Below, one piece after another: positions 50,566 through 58,686 of a stretch of 64,000 nt of DNA. The DNA comes from Acidobacteriota bacterium (GTDB lineage: Bacteria; Acidobacteriota; Vicinamibacteria; Vicinamibacterales; JAKQTR01). The DNA lies in contig JAKQTR010000038.1 of NCBI GenBank assembly GCA_029562975.1, positions 62,001 through 126,000 of the forward strand. The letters are read 5' to 3'. The notes under the pieces are model-generated. The model did not search any database, was not told the DNA's origin, and saw nothing but the letters and a program-made list of their open reading frames with translations. The stretch's first letter is position 1; each line of letters begins with the position of its first letter. Position numbers and translations under genes: made by a program.

Positions 50566-52440
50566 CTAGGGCCGAAGCTCCGGCGTGACGCGAACACCCA
50601 GGAACCTCTTGTCCTCAGAACCCGGCGTGAGGAAGTGCGGCACGAACCCGCCGCTGCTCCGGATCGACACGCGCCACACGCGGGTGCCGCTGTACGGAAA
50701 GCCCTCGTCGAGCGGCAGGCTGACGCGCGCGCTGGCGCCGGGCGCCAGGTTGACGCGCCGCGACAGCCTCCCCCGCGTCACCGTGACCGACGTCGCCGCA
50801 TCCCCGGCGGCCAAGTCGAGGTCGAGCGCCGAGGCGGGCTCGACTGTCTTCACGAGCATCTCCGTCCGCGCGCGCCCGCGCACCCAGAAGCTGAGGCCCT
50901 CGCGCCCGTAAGTGTTGTCGTCGAGGAAGTAGATCTGGAACCGGCGCGCCTCGCCGAACCAGATGCGGACGCGGTTCGCCTGGGTGTTGATGGGCAGATC
51001 GTTCACGAGAGTCAGTTCGACGGGCAGCCAGCGCAGGGGCCCGTGCTTGGCCGGGTCGCCCGGGTTGAACGACGCGAAAAACGGATTGAACGTGATCTGC
51101 GCCGAGAACAGGCAGCCGACCAGCCAGGGCACCAGGGCGGTGCCCGCCCCCGCGATGGGCGGCAGCAGGAACAGCAGCGTCCCGTAGGTGTTGACGAAGT
51201 AGCGGTTGCCGATCGACCCTCCGCCGCCGTTGTAGGTGTAGGGCACCCAGACGAGCAGCAGCAGAATCTCGGCCGCGGCGGCACCCAGCACCAGCCACTG
51301 CCATCCCGCGCGCCTGCCTCTGGCGAAGAGGAAGGCGGCGAGGGCGAAGACGCCCGGAAAGAAGTACGGCACGAGGCCCGAGTAGCGGCCGGCGAAGACG
51401 TATCCGAGGTTGTGTCCGAGCACGGTCCAGAACACCCGCGGATCGAAGATGACTTCCGACAGCACGCGATCCGTCGCGCGGCCCTGTCCGACGTCGTTCC
51501 ACGCGAGATCCCGCTCCTGCAGCGGGAACGACCCGTAGAACGTCCGCCGGTCGCCGCCCTGGAAGTTCCAGTCGCCGGTGACGGCGACGTTCCCCGCGAG
51601 GAGCGCCGCGCCCACGGCGGCGAAGACCAAGCCGGCCGCCGCCATGCGCCGCCACTCGCGCCGCGCCGCCAGCCAGATCAGCAGAGGGAGCACGAGCAGC
51701 AGATTCGACGGCTTCGAGAATGTCGCCACGCCGATGAGCGCGGCGGCGGCGAGGTCCGAAGAGGGGGTCAGCAGCCAGCGCGCGCCTCGCGAGACCGTCC
51801 CGGCGGGAGCGACTTCCTTGTAGAGCCAGCAGAAGTAGCCGAGGAAGACGAGGCTGAAGTTGAACAGTTCGGGAGTGATCCAGACGAAGTAGGCCGGCAC
51901 GACCGACGCCAGGAGGAACCCCAGCGCCAGCAGCAGCGAGACAGCCGGCGACGAGCGGGCGTTGAGGAACGCGTACCCCGCCAGGGTCACGAGCCCGAGC
52001 AGCAGCGCGTGGAATGCCAGGAAGCCGTTCGTGCCGAACAGGGCGACGAGCGGGGACGCCGCCAGCGGATAGATGTACGACTTGCCGTAGAACAGACGCG
52101 CCCGGTCCGGGTCGGGCCTGCTGTCGATGCGCACGAAGGGCGGAGCGGCGGACAGCGACACGTCGAGGTCGCGCCCCTGCTTCAGGAAGACGCCGGACGG
52201 ACCCGACGGGAATTCGCGCCACACCCGCGCGAGGTCCTCGCGCCGGTACGCCAGATCGCCGTCGTTCACGAGGCTGTGCCCCATCATGTAGTAGGTCGCC
52301 TCGTCGCTCTGGATGCCGAAGGCGGCGCGCGGGAAGTCCACCGACAGGGCGACGGCGCCGTACACGCACACGACAGCCGCCGCCGCCAGCAGGCCGGGGC
52401 GCGCGTCCGGGCGGCGGGCCGCGGCCGTCCGATCCGTCAC
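50566..52440 (-). CDS. GT-C-type integral membrane glycosyltransferase candidate
   Basis: The 624-residue protein has about 10-11 membrane helices (LLAAAAVVCVYGAVALSVDF; AVSLLLALGFLLASVVPAYF; LAAFLFARGRRAGWQWLVLG) and a large soluble C-terminal beta domain (about 480-624). The first loop has an acidic pair in IQSDEATYYMMGHSLV, as in GT-C enzymes that use polyprenyl-phosphate sugars. A motif with NRYFVNTYGTLLFLLPP lies in the last helices. The GTG start overlaps the upstream GT4 gene (GTGA). Activity is inferred from topology and the DE motif. Confidence 0.75.
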   Translation of the reverse strand: MTDRTAAARRPDARPGLLAAAAVVCVYGAVALSVDFPRAAFGIQSDEATYYMMGHSLVNDGDLAYRREDLARVWREFPSGPSGVFLKQGRDLDVSLSAAPPFVRIDSRPDPDRARLFYGKSYIYPLAASPLVALFGTNGFLAFHALLLGLVTLAGYAFLNARSSPAVSLLLALGFLLASVVPAYFVWITPELFNFSLVFLGYFCWLYKEVAPAGTVSRGARWLLTPSSDLAAAALIGVATFSKPSNLLLVLPLLIWLAARREWRRMAAAGLVFAAVGAALLAGNVAVTGDWNFQGGDRRTFYGSFPLQERDLAWNDVGQGRATDRVLSEVIFDPRVFWTVLGHNLGYVFAGRYSGLVPYFFPGVFALAAFLFARGRRAGWQWLVLGAAAAEILLLLVWVPYTYNGGGGSIGNRYFVNTYGTLLFLLPPIAGAGTALVPWLVGCLFSAQITFNPFFASFNPGDPAKHGPLRWLPVELTLVNDLPINTQANRVRIWFGEARRFQIYFLDDNTYGREGLSFWVRGRARTEMLVKTVEPASALDLDLAAGDAATSVTVTRGRLSRRVNLAPGASARVSLPLDEGFPYSGTRVWRVSIRSSGGFVPHFLTPGSEDKRFLGVRVTPELRP

Positions 52441-53636
52441 GCGCGGCTCCTCTCGAGAAACGACAGATCCTCGTCCAGCACGCCCTTTCTGCGAGTCCGG
52501 CGCGACACGTCGTGCAGGAGCGCGTAGAGCCGCTCCATCTTGCGGACGAAGGCCGCGATGTCGTACTCGGCGCCGGTCGTCCTGGCGTGCTGGCCGAGGC
52601 GGCGGCGCTCGTCGGGCGCATCCATCAATTCGATGATCCGGTCGGCCAGCGCCCGGGCGTCCCGCTTCGGCACGATGCGGGCGTCGCGGCCGTCCCGCAG
52701 GACGTCCAGCAGGCCGTCCGCGTCGGTGGCCACGATCGCCTTTCCGGCCGCGAGAGCCTCGAACGCCGTGAGCGGCGTGCCTTCCCAGAGCGACGGGAAC
52801 ACGCTCAGGTCGAACGCGGAGAGCGCCGCCGCGACGTCCCTGGCGAAGCCGGCGAACACGAAGCGATCGCCGAGGCCGAGGCGCGCCGCCTGCGCCTCGA
52901 GATCCGGCCGCAGCGGCCCTTCGCCGACAAGGACGAACCGCGCCTGCGGGCGCGCGTCGAGCACCAGCCGCGCCGCGTCCACGAGGTACTGGTTGCCCTT
53001 CGAGTCGTGCAGCCGCGTCACCGTGCCGACGGCGAAGTCGCCGTCCTTGATGCCGAGGGCCTCACGGGCCGCGGCGATTTCCAGGGCCGTCCGCGCCCGG
53101 CTGAACTCGTCGAACGGGGCGCCGAGGTACACCACTTTCACCTTGCGCTCGGGGACGAGGCGCGCCCGGACGAGGAACTCGGCCGTGCTCCTCGACACCG
53201 CGATGGCGATGTCGGTGAAGGGCGCGAGCGCGCGGTCCGCAACTTTCTGGAACCACGGCGTATCGGTGAGGTTCGCGTGCTCGTGCAGGACGACGGGCAG
53301 GCGCCGCAGGGCCGCGGCGGCCCTCCCGAAGGTCGTGGCGCCGTACCCGTGCAGGTGCAGGACGTCGATGGCCTTGCGGTCGATGACTTTCAGAAGGGCC
53401 GTGAGCGTCGCGGGGTCGAACTTCGACCGGTGGAGGTACGAGATGTCGACGCCGAGCGACTCGAGGGTCTCCTCCGACAGGTCCTTCCTGCGGAGGCTCA
53501 CGAGCGACACGGCATAGCGGTCCGGATCGAAGCGGGGCATCATCCACGAGAAGAGCCGCTTCACGCCGTGCATGCGCGATCCCTCCCATCCGAGGTGATC
53601 GCAGACGTGCAGGATGTTGAGCTTGCGCGCGCTCAT
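52437..53636 (-). CDS. GT4-family glycosyltransferase
   Basis: The 399-residue protein starts at the ATG at 53636, one base after the stop of the acyltransferase gene. It opens KLNILHVCDHLGWEGSRMHG. The GT-B C-terminal half has AVGTVTRLHDSKGNQYLVDA, ARFVLVGEGPLRPDLEAQAA and the donor-site motif FPSLWEGTPLTAFEALAAGK. The conserved HLHGYGATTFGRAAAALRR lies in the N-terminal half. The substrate is unknown. Confidence 0.93.
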   Translation of the reverse strand: MSARKLNILHVCDHLGWEGSRMHGVKRLFSWMMPRFDPDRYAVSLVSLRRKDLSEETLESLGVDISYLHRSKFDPATLTALLKVIDRKAIDVLHLHGYGATTFGRAAAALRRLPVVLHEHANLTDTPWFQKVADRALAPFTDIAIAVSRSTAEFLVRARLVPERKVKVVYLGAPFDEFSRARTALEIAAAREALGIKDGDFAVGTVTRLHDSKGNQYLVDAARLVLDARPQARFVLVGEGPLRPDLEAQAARLGLGDRFVFAGFARDVAAALSAFDLSVFPSLWEGTPLTAFEALAAGKAIVATDADGLLDVLRDGRDARIVPKRDARALADRIIELMDAPDERRRLGQHARTTGAEYDIAAFVRKMERLYALLHDVSRRTRRKGVLDEDLSFLERSRA

Positions 53637-53637
53637 G

Positions 53638-54390
53638 CTACTCCGCAGGGCCCGCATCCTCGCGCCGGCTCCCGGCGATGCGCGCCGTGCGCCCGACGGC
53701 GACGGCGTACTCCGGCACATCGACGCTGACGATCGCGCCGGCCCCGATGATGGCGTGGCTCCCGATCCGGACCCCATCGAGGATCTTGGCGCCCGCTCCC
53801 AGCCATGCTCCTTCTCCCACCGCGACGCCCCTCGAGCGGCGCCCCTGCGCCGCCACCGGCACCGACGCGTCAGCATACTCGTGATCGCCGCCGATGACGT
53901 AGCAATAGGCGGCCATCAGGCTCCGGGGGCCAATCTCCACGCGGCTGGCCGAGAAGACCTCGCAGTTGAACCCGATGTTGGCGCCGTCGCCGATCTCGAT
54001 GTCTCCGTTCTTGCACGACAGGATGGTGTTGCGCCCGATGAAGACCCCCGATCCGATCCGGATGCCTGCGTTCCCGTCCCCCTTCGCGTCGAGCAGGCAG
54101 TTGTCGTCGACGACGACGTTGTCGGCCACCCGGATCTTGCCCGGGTGCCGCAGGACGACGTTCTGGCCGAAGACAACGTTCCGGCCGCACGCGCCCAGCA
54201 GGCGCGGATACAGCAGCTTCCTGAGAGCCAGGCCGAGGGCGCCCGGCGTGGCCTGGCACAGGAGCACGATCGCCTCGTGCGTCAGCAGGGCGGCCAGGCC
54301 CGGCTTTCCGACGACGAAGCGCACGTACTTCTCGCGCGCCGACGTCCGCTCGTCGAACAGCTGGTCCTGGGCCTTCGGGATGTCGGCCAT
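53638..54390 (-). CDS. Left-handed beta-helix acyltransferase (LbH family)
   Basis: The 250-residue protein has an N-terminal helical part (about 1-65) and a beta-helix of hexapeptide repeats: NVVVDDNCLLDAKGDGNAGI, GSGVFIGRNTILSCKNGDIE, GDGANIGFNCEVFSASRVEI and HAIIGAGAIVSVDVPEYAVA. The catalytic histidine is probably in VIGGDHEYADAS. It likely O- or N-acetylates a sugar of the glycan made by its neighbours. The ATG overlaps the epimerase stop by one base. Confidence 0.9.
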   Translation of the reverse strand: MADIPKAQDQLFDERTSAREKYVRFVVGKPGLAALLTHEAIVLLCQATPGALGLALRKLLYPRLLGACGRNVVFGQNVVLRHPGKIRVADNVVVDDNCLLDAKGDGNAGIRIGSGVFIGRNTILSCKNGDIEIGDGANIGFNCEVFSASRVEIGPRSLMAAYCYVIGGDHEYADASVPVAAQGRRSRGVAVGEGAWLGAGAKILDGVRIGSHAIIGAGAIVSVDVPEYAVAVGRTARIAGSRREDAGPAE

Positions 54391-55373
54391 CACACCCACC
54401 CGTACTTGCGGTACCAATCCAGCGTGCGCCCGATGCCCTCGTCCAGGCCGACCTGCGGCGCGAAGCCCAGCTCGGCGCGGGCGCGGCTGATGTCGAAGGC
54501 GCGGCTCTTCGTGAAGAAATCGACGCGCCTGCGGTAGAGCGGCGGCTCGACTCCCAGCGGCACGCAAATCGCTTCGCACACGGCGCCGGCCGCCCAGACC
54601 GGCCACACCGGCAGGCGGAGCGGCAGGGGCTTGACGCCTGCCTGTCGCGCGATTCGGCCGACCAGCTCGCTCAGGCTGGTGACTTCCCCGCCCGCCAGAA
54701 TATACGTCCGTCCGGCCGCCTCCGGCACGCGGCCGCAGAGGCGGAGGCCCTCGACTAAATCGTCGATGTACGTGAGGTGATAGAAGATCGCGCCGGAGCC
54801 GAGAATGACGAACCTCCGCCGCGCGACGCCCCGGAACAGCTTGAGGAGCCTCCGGTCTCCCGGCCCGTAGATCCCGCTCGGACGGGCGACGACGAACTCG
54901 AGGCCGCGCCGGGCGGCGGCCTCCCGCCCGAGGCGCTCCCCTTCCAGCTTCGATCGCTGGTACTCGTCGCCGGGCCTGAGCGGCGCATCCTCGCCGGCAG
55001 GCGGGCGCTCGACGTCGCCGTGCACGCCGACGGTGCTGCAGTACACGATGCGCCGCACGCCCGCCGAGGCGCCCGCATCCGCCAGGGCGGCCACGGCCAG
55101 GGCGTTGACGGCGCGGTAGTCCGCCCGGCGCGCCGAGGCTTGCCGGTAGAGCGCCGCGACGTGGTACACGACCTCGACGCCGTCGACCGCGCGGCCGAGG
55201 GCGCCCGGGTCGCGCAGGTCACCCGTCGCGACGTCGATGCCGTCGCGCGCCAGCGCGGCCGCGCGCGCGTCGGCGGCGCGGACGAGCGCCCGCACCTCGT
55301 GCCCGCCCGCCCGCAGCGCCCGGGCCAGGTGCCCGCCGGTGAATCCCGCGGCGCCGGTGACTAGCGTTCGCAT
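54390..55373 (-). CDS. NAD-dependent epimerase/dehydratase (extended SDR)
   Basis: The 327-residue protein opens with the Rossmann motif MRTLVTGAAGFTGGHLARAL. It has YCSTVGVHGDVERPPAGEDA and the catalytic YxxxK in DEYQRSKLEGERLGREAAAR. FYHLTYIDDLVEGLRLCGRV follows. It is closest in look to dihydroflavonol 4-reductase/hopanoid-associated sugar epimerase relatives. It may make a sugar precursor or act in hopanoid tail building. The ATG at 55373 overlaps the upstream methyltransferase by 13 bases. Confidence 0.9.
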   Translation of the reverse strand: MRTLVTGAAGFTGGHLARALRAGGHEVRALVRAADARAAALARDGIDVATGDLRDPGALGRAVDGVEVVYHVAALYRQASARRADYRAVNALAVAALADAGASAGVRRIVYCSTVGVHGDVERPPAGEDAPLRPGDEYQRSKLEGERLGREAAARRGLEFVVARPSGIYGPGDRRLLKLFRGVARRRFVILGSGAIFYHLTYIDDLVEGLRLCGRVPEAAGRTYILAGGEVTSLSELVGRIARQAGVKPLPLRLPVWPVWAAGAVCEAICVPLGVEPPLYRRRVDFFTKSRAFDISRARAELGFAPQVGLDEGIGRTLDWYRKYGWV

Positions 55374-56104
55374 CGGAGCGCCACCACGGTCACCGGCGAC
55401 CCTGCCAGCCTCAGCAGGCCGAGGCAGGCGAGCACGCGCTCGGACGCACGCGTGAACGATCTCGACCCGACGAGCTTGTGGAACGCGATGGGCAGCACGA
55501 ACTGGCGGTGCCAGCCGGCGACGCGGAAGCCGCAGGACGCGAGCACCGACTCGACCTCCCGCTCCCTTAGGACGCGGTAGGCCTCCACCGGGCGGCCGAG
55601 GGCCGATGCGGCCCGCCGGAACGCCGCCTGCAGCGCCGCCGCGCTGCAGGCGGCCGGGAAGTCGACGACGACGCGCTCGTCGGCCACCCGGCACAGCTCG
55701 CGCAGGCAGGCGCGCCAGTCGGGCGTGTGCATCAGGACGCGCAGGCTCACCGCCGCGGCGAACGCTCGATCGGGGTACGGCAGGGCATGGGCGTCGCCGG
55801 CTTCGAACGTCGCCTCCACGCGCGCCTCGGCGGCCCTGGCGCGCGCCACGCGCAGCATTTCTTCCGACGCATCGACGCCCGTCACGCGCGCCCCCCGGCG
55901 GGCCAGGCCCAGCGCCGCCCTCCCCGTGCCCGTGCCGACATCGACGACGCCGCGCCCGTCGACCGGACCGAGGAACTCGGCGAGCACGCGGTCCTGGGTT
56001 TCGGCGAGCATCGTGCCGATGGGGCCGCTGAATCGCATCGCGTCGAACGCGTCCGCCATCGACGGGTCCGCGTAGACCCGGTAGCTGTAGTGGTCCTTCG
56101 TCAC
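55361..56104 (-). CDS. Class I SAM-dependent methyltransferase
   Basis: The 247-residue protein has motif I VVDVGTGTGRAALGLARRGA, then VTGVDASEEMLRVARARAAE and GDAHALPYPDRAFAAAVSLR. The C-terminal region (about 160-247) is strand- and helix-rich and may bind a lipid or glycan (FVLPIAFHKLVGSRSFTRAS). The acceptor is unknown; context suggests a sugar, a lipid carrier or a quinone-like head group. The GTG start overlaps the upstream glycosyltransferase (GTGA). Confidence 0.88.
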   Translation of the reverse strand: MTKDHYSYRVYADPSMADAFDAMRFSGPIGTMLAETQDRVLAEFLGPVDGRGVVDVGTGTGRAALGLARRGARVTGVDASEEMLRVARARAAEARVEATFEAGDAHALPYPDRAFAAAVSLRVLMHTPDWRACLRELCRVADERVVVDFPAACSAAALQAAFRRAASALGRPVEAYRVLREREVESVLASCGFRVAGWHRQFVLPIAFHKLVGSRSFTRASERVLACLGLLRLAGSPVTVVALRCER

Positions 56105-57291
56105 GGCTGCGCCCCCGCGGCAGCGCGCGCGGCGATCGGCGCGAGCGCTTCCCTCGTGCGCGCGACGTACGACTCGTAGGTGTAGCGTGTCGCCGCGAGG
56201 TCCCCGGCCGCCCGCCCGAGCGCCAAGGCGTACTCCCGGTCGCCCAGCACGCGGAGGATGCCCGCGCCGAAAGCCTCCGGCGTCGGGTCGGTCAGCTCGG
56301 CGACGCGGGCGTCGAGCACCTGCGTATGCGTCAGCAGGTTCGTCGCGACAATCGGGCGCCCGGCCCGGAGGTACTGGTAGAGCTTCAGCGGCGTGTTGGT
56401 GCCGCGGCTGCGGGGGGAAACCAGGACGTCGGCCGCCTCGAGATACGACGGGATCTCGTCGCCGGGCCGTTCTCCCGCGAACACCGCCGCGTGTCCGACG
56501 CCGGCGCGCTCGGCGTCCACCCGCGCCCGCGCGACCTGGTTCGGCTTCCCTCCCACCAGAAGCAGCCTGGCATCGGGCCGCGAGGCCAGGACCGTTCGCA
56601 TCGCCGCAAACAACAGGTCGAGGCCCTGGTAGGCCTCGAAGGTCCCTGTGTAGACCACCAGGGGAACGCCTGAAGCGAGCCCCGCTGTTTCACGGACCCG
56701 CACCCGGGAGGCGGCTCCCGCTGTCTCGGCCGAACCAGGCGCGTTCTCGATGAGCACGACGTGCGCGCCGGGCGCAATCGCGCGGGCCGTCTCCTCGAGC
56801 TGCCTGCAGATGACGATGACGGAAGCGGAGCGGCGGATCATTCGCCGCTCGAGCGCCCGGAAGACGGCGATGAGGGCCTTCGAGCGGCTGAACCCGAAGT
56901 TCGCGAGTTGCTCGGGGAGGCTCGAGTGCATGTCGTAGAGGTGCGGCACGTTGCGGAGCCACGCCAGCACGAGCCCGATGCCGCCTCCCTCTTCGTGCGA
57001 ATGGACGTAGTCGAAGCGCCACTTGAGCGCGACGTGCAGGGCCTTGGCAGCGAGCAGCGCGTCCAGCGGCAGCTTGGCGAAGGAGGGGCCGACCTTCACA
57101 CCCCGCACGAACGGCGGGCGCCAGGATCGGTGGATGCGGAGCCCTGCAAGCGCGACATCGCGGCCGAACGGATACGTGACCAGGTCCACCGTGTGCCCAA
57201 GATCGATCAGCGCCCGAATCCGGTGGTACTCGCTGAACGGGGTGCCCCGCGCCTCGAAGAACGGCTCGGGAGCGATCATCAGGATTCGCAC
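56101..57291 (-). CDS. GT4-family glycosyltransferase, first gene of the glycan run
   Basis: The 396-residue protein begins at a GTG with RILMIAPEPFFEARGTPFSE. GT-B features are YVHSHEEGGGIGLVLAWLRN, VPLVVYTGTFEAYQGLDLLF, ARLLLVGGKPNQVARARVDA and the donor site VSPRSRGTNTPLKLYQYLRA. It is probably cytoplasmic and membrane-associated, building a lipid-linked oligosaccharide. It lies about 3 bases after the predicted transcription start of a good promoter, so it is probably translated from a leaderless message. Confidence 0.93.
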   Translation of the reverse strand: MRILMIAPEPFFEARGTPFSEYHRIRALIDLGHTVDLVTYPFGRDVALAGLRIHRSWRPPFVRGVKVGPSFAKLPLDALLAAKALHVALKWRFDYVHSHEEGGGIGLVLAWLRNVPHLYDMHSSLPEQLANFGFSRSKALIAVFRALERRMIRRSASVIVICRQLEETARAIAPGAHVVLIENAPGSAETAGAASRVRVRETAGLASGVPLVVYTGTFEAYQGLDLLFAAMRTVLASRPDARLLLVGGKPNQVARARVDAERAGVGHAAVFAGERPGDEIPSYLEAADVLVSPRSRGTNTPLKLYQYLRAGRPIVATNLLTHTQVLDARVAELTDPTPEAFGAGILRVLGDREYALALGRAAGDLAATRYTYESYVARTREALAPIAARAAAGAQP

Positions 57292-57300
57292 GGCCCTGTC

Positions 57301-57330
57301 ATTCTAGGTGTCCCGCTCGAGCATCGTCAA
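57301..57330 (-). promoter_or_regulatory. Promoter of the glycan run, TTGACG-18-TAGAAT
   Basis: On the minus strand, TTGACG (57325-57330) and TAGAAT (57301-57306) are 18 bases apart. The predicted start near 57294 is 3 bases before the GTG at 57291. It is the only good promoter seen for the nine genes to 48230. Confidence 0.7.
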
Positions 57331-57378
57331 TGAACGGCCTCGCCCGTGGGGCCGAGGCGCAAGGCCGATTCGAGCCCG

Positions 57379-57407
57379 TTTACAGGGTTCCAGCCACGTG
57401 CTAGGCT
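57379..57407 (+). promoter_or_regulatory. Promoter of the LPG-synthase-like gene, TTTACA-17-TAGGCT
   Basis: TTTACA (57379-57384) and TAGGCT (57402-57407), with a TGC extension, are 17 bases apart. The start near 57414 leaves a leader of about 79 bases before the ATG at 57493. Confidence 0.55.
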
Positions 57408-57492
57408 TCAGATTGCCTTGGGGGGCACCCTCCTCTTCCGGCTCGCTCGGGCCCCCGGCCCGAACAGCTGACGCGTGGAGCAGCAGCGAAAC

Positions 57493-58524
57493 ATGGCGGA
57501 CCGAAACGACGTAGGCGGGCCCGGACCGCTCCGGCGCGCGCTGATGCTCCTGCTGAAGCTCGCGGTCAGCGCCGGGCTGCTCGGCCTGCTGCTCGCGAGG
57601 ACCGACCTGTCGCGCCTCTGGCTGAGCGCGAGGCAGGCCTCGCCGCTCTGGCTCGCGCTGGCGCTCGTGCTCTATCTCGCGATGATCCTGCTGAGCGGCT
57701 GGCGGTGGAAGCTGCTGCTGGATGCGCAGCACGTGCGCGTGGCGTTCGGGCGCCTCGTGAATTCCTACCTCGTCGCCGTCTTTTTCAACAACTTCCTGCC
57801 GAGCAACATCGGCGGCGACGTCATCCGGATCAAGGACACCGCGCCGCAGGCGGGATCCAAGACGCTGGCGACGACAATCGTGCTGATGGATCGCGGCCTC
57901 GGGCTTCTAGGCCTGCTCGCCGTTGCCGCCTTCGGGGCCAGCGTGACGGGCAGGATGGGAGGGCGGCCCCCGATCCTGGCGTCGATGCTCTGGCTGGCGC
58001 TCGCCGGAGGTGTGGCAGTCGCAGCCGTCGCGGTCCTGCTGCCCGGAGGCGTCGGCCGCCTGCTCAGCCCGCTCCGGCTCATCCACCGGGAATGGATCGA
58101 CGAGCGCATCAAGCGCCTGACCGGCGCGCTCGCGAGGTTCCGAGGCGCACCGGGGGCGCTGGCGACCTGCCTGGCCGGCGCAGTCCTGGTGCAGGCCGTC
58201 CTGGTCGCCTTTTACGCCGCCGTCGTCCGAAGCATGGACATCCCGCTCTCGCCGTGGCACCTGGCCGTCATCGTCCCGGTGTCCTTCGTCGTGCAGATGG
58301 CGCCCGTGTCGCTGAACGGATTCGGCGTTCGCGAAGCCACGTTCGCGTACTACTTCTCCAGACTGGGCCTGTCCATCGAGTCGTCGCTGGCGGTCTCGTT
58401 CATGGGTGCTGGCCTCGTCATCCTGTTCTCGCTTTCAGGAGCCGCCGCCTACTGGTGTCGCGGCTCCCGATGGGTCCTCGAGGGGGCCTCCGCAGGCGTG
58501 CCGCCGGCTGCCGGCTCACGATAG
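57493..58524 (+). CDS. Lysylphosphatidylglycerol synthase/UPF0104-family membrane protein
   Basis: The 343-residue protein has about eight helices (LKLAVSAGLLGLLLARTDLS, ALVLYLAMILLSGWRWKLLL, ILASMLWLALAGGVAVAAVA) and the family's segments VNSYLVAVFFNNFLPSNIGG, TIVLMDRGLGLLGLLAV and MAPVSLNGFGVREATFAYYF. This group covers the membrane part of MprF and AglD-like flippases or glycosyltransferase partners. Here the MprF soluble domain is absent, so lysyl-PG synthesis is unlikely; a lipid-linked glycan role is more likely. The ATG at 57493 is used (a GTG at 57475 is possible). Confidence 0.88.
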   Translation: MADRNDVGGPGPLRRALMLLLKLAVSAGLLGLLLARTDLSRLWLSARQASPLWLALALVLYLAMILLSGWRWKLLLDAQHVRVAFGRLVNSYLVAVFFNNFLPSNIGGDVIRIKDTAPQAGSKTLATTIVLMDRGLGLLGLLAVAAFGASVTGRMGGRPPILASMLWLALAGGVAVAAVAVLLPGGVGRLLSPLRLIHREWIDERIKRLTGALARFRGAPGALATCLAGAVLVQAVLVAFYAAVVRSMDIPLSPWHLAVIVPVSFVVQMAPVSLNGFGVREATFAYYFSRLGLSIESSLAVSFMGAGLVILFSLSGAAAYWCRGSRWVLEGASAGVPPAAGSR

Positions 58525-58611
58525 CCGGCCCTGACGTTCGCCGTGTGACCCCGTGAAGTGCGAAATCCGTTCGTCCGATACCCCGGAAGCAGGGGGCCCT
58601 GTCCGCGAGTG

Positions 58612-58627
58612 TGGCACGGGGGTTGAA
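58612..58627 (+). promoter_or_regulatory. Sigma54-like promoter ahead of the FN3-type lipoprotein gene
   Basis: TGGCACG (58612-58618), four bases, then TTGAA (58623-58627) matches the sigma54 consensus TGGCACG-N4-TTGC(A/T) with one mismatch in the -12 GC pair. The start near 58637 gives a leader of about 50 bases. Confidence 0.45.
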
Positions 58628-58686
58628 AAGGCCATTCTGGAAGCTGTCCCGCAGCGGCTTTCCCGGGCTGCGTCCACGGAGCGCTC

